This document shows, one piece after another, positions 63,109 to 64,000 of a stretch of 64,000 bases of DNA. How positions within the stretch are numbered: the first letter of the stretch is position 1; the number at the start of each line of letters is the position of its first letter. The position numbers were made by a program, and so were the translations under genes. Source of the DNA: Mesobacillus jeotgali (GTDB lineage: Bacteria; Bacillota; Bacilli; Bacillales; Cytobacillaceae). The notes under the pieces were generated by a model that saw nothing but the letters and a program-made list of their open reading frames with translations, was not told the origin of the DNA and did no database searches. The stretch lies in NCBI RefSeq assembly GCF_900166585.1, contig NZ_FVZC01000009.1, positions 2,367,444 through 2,431,443 on the forward strand, in the 5' to 3' direction.

Positions 63109-63588
63109 TTAATACCGGACACGTTCTCTTTGCCTCGACACCATCTCTTCGCCTTCCATCTGATGGTCAATTCGGGCCGTTTTTTTTGATTGCCACTTAT
63201 CCTTCAACTCAAGGAATACATTGCTCCATTGAACAACTTGTGAAATCTTGTCCTTATTCTTGTCAATCTGAAGGTCCACCATTGTCTGTACATTATGGAT
63301 AGATTGATTGAATCTTTGAACAGAATTTCCTACATCCCTCACAGCATTAATGACACCGTTCAAGCTCTCAGATTTTCTGGAAATATCGTCAGCCAGGTTG
63401 TTTGTTTTATGCAGAAGCTCTGTTGTTTCTCGAGTCACACCATCTAACTGCTTCTCCAGGCCATCAAGCGTGCCTGACACACTGTCTAAAGTAGTTTGCA
63501 ATGATTTTAGAGTTTTGGATAACGAAACGACTAAAACCAGGAATGCGATTGCGATTACCGCAACACTTAGATACAAAATAATTTCCAC
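63109..63588 (-). CDS. ytxG: DUF948 general stress protein YtxG
   Basis: 159 residues: N-terminal membrane anchor (IILYLSVAVIAIAFLVLVVSL), then a coiled-coil of the methyl-accepting-like DUF948 type (TLDSVSGTLDGLEKQLDGVTRETTELLHKTNNLADDIS). GTG start at 63588 with GGAGGTGTTCAACA before it. First gene of ytxGHJ, behind a SigB-like promoter. Confidence 0.9.
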   Translation of the reverse strand: MEIILYLSVAVIAIAFLVLVVSLSKTLKSLQTTLDSVSGTLDGLEKQLDGVTRETTELLHKTNNLADDISRKSESLNGVINAVRDVGNSVQRFNQSIHNVQTMVDLQIDKNKDKISQVVQWSNVFLELKDKWQSKKTARIDHQMEGEEMVSRQRERVRY

Positions 63589-63619
63589 TGTTGAACACCT
63601 CCGTTAGCATATGTACATT

Positions 63620-63644
63620 TTACCCCGCATATAACGACGTAAAC
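63620..63644 (-). promoter_or_regulatory. SigB-type promoter of ytxGHJ
   Basis: Minus strand GTTTAC (63639-63644), 13 bases, GGGTAA (63620-63625), close to the SigB consensus GTTTAA-N12-14-GGGTAT and 32 bases before the ytxG start codon. Confidence 0.75.
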
Positions 63645-63810
63645 CACCTTGTCCAATAACTATTTCAATAGAGCCTTACCCTTTTCCTTCCTGTTTAAGA
63701 ATATCTTTCTATACGGTGAAAAGCCAGCAGAAAAATAAATTAAGGATCAAGAACACCGTAAAAATGATGATGAATAGGATTCAACAGGAACTGCCCTTTT
63801 CCATTTCGAC

Positions 63811-63894
63811 CTATATCAATTTTTTAGGCAGCTTTTCGATACTCTGCCAGTCTAGATTCAGGACTGCTTTGACAGGTTGCCCGGGTAATGACAT
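63811..63894 (-). CDS. Possible 27-codon small ORF or leader peptide
   Basis: MSLPGQPVKAVLNLDW... has AAGGGTG six bases before the ATG and a TATAAT (63968-63973) upstream, but it is very short, lies alone and matches nothing I know. The 300 bases from 63650 to the window end otherwise show no clear gene. Confidence 0.25.
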   Translation of the reverse strand: MSLPGQPVKAVLNLDWQSIEKLPKKLI

Positions 63895-64000
63895 TTTCAC
63901 CCTTCACTCAAAGCTTGCAAAAGAACGATGAACTTCTTTGAAAGACTTACATTGAAAAAAAGCACAAATTATAGCGTTTCGGTTACAATATGGTTGTGTG

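Noticed and set aside
63716..63931. 71-codon plus-strand frame at the right end
   Set aside because: No SD and low-complexity Lys/Asn start; nothing supports translation.

Overview
This window is chromosomal DNA from a spore-forming Bacillaceae (Bacillus, Mesobacillus or a close relative). Moderately low GC, strong AGGAGG-type ribosome binding sites, an alpha/beta-type small acid-soluble spore protein, GerW/YtfJ, RefZ, EzrA, CcpA, a bacillithiol-type YtxJ and AhrC-, CcpA- and SigB-type sites all fit. The gene order closely follows what I recall of the Bacillus subtilis 'yt' region: argGH, moaB, ackA, ytxK, tpx, ytfJ, ytfI, yteJ, sppA, nadK2, mbcS, SASP, thiI, nifS, ezrA, hisJ, refZ, ytsP, megL, dgcP, rpsD, tyrS, acsA, acuABC, ccpA, aroA, ytxJHG.

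Layout. 1-8.6 kb: metal-dependent hydrolase, M24 peptidase, queF behind a preQ1 riboswitch, deoC-cdd nucleoside salvage, an AmiS/UreI-like channel, PpaC, alanine dehydrogenase and a universal stress protein. 8.7-23.4 kb: argGH with ARG boxes, a GNAT enzyme with a coupled small membrane protein, moaB, an EcsC protein, ackA, ytxK, tpx, and a sporulation/membrane cluster ending in sppA and NAD kinase. 23.5-34.9 kb: transporter, acyl-CoA synthetase, SASP, ThiI/NifS for 4-thiouridine, EzrA, HisJ, RefZ, free-Met sulfoxide reductase and methionine gamma-lyase under a near-perfect cre. 35-47.6 kb: diguanylate cyclase DgcP, rpsD with its leader, T-box-controlled tyrS, a class A PBP, and divergent acsA/acuABC.

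47.6-57.0 kb looks like an accessory block between acuC and ccpA. It holds a cadCA cadmium-efflux operon, a CzcO-like flavoprotein, and a six-gene heme-copper operon (small subunit, CuA subunit II, subunit I, SCO, a membrane protein, heme O synthase). Subunit I keeps all heme and CuB histidines but has Asn where the cross-linked active-site Tyr of oxidases should be. I therefore suspect a CuA-type nitric oxide reductase rather than a cytochrome oxidase. Its promoter region carries an FNR/CRP-type dyad next to a Fur-like palindrome. cadA has an in-frame TGA exactly at the first Cys of its CxxC metal motif.

57-64 kb returns to the core order: ccpA, aroA, a large FtsA-like ATPase fused to repeated beta-grasp-like modules, then ytxJ-ytxH-ytxG behind a SigB-type promoter.

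The most unusual non-coding content is a set of short tandem repeat arrays in intergenic gaps. There are 20-21 bp arrays at 2.0-2.2 and 38.2 kb, a 38 bp terminator-derived array at 35.1 kb, and two large 52 bp arrays (about 1.1 and 0.7 kb at 12.6-13.7 and 17.9-18.6 kb) whose units are inverted-repeat hairpins. They encode no plausible protein and are not CRISPRs.
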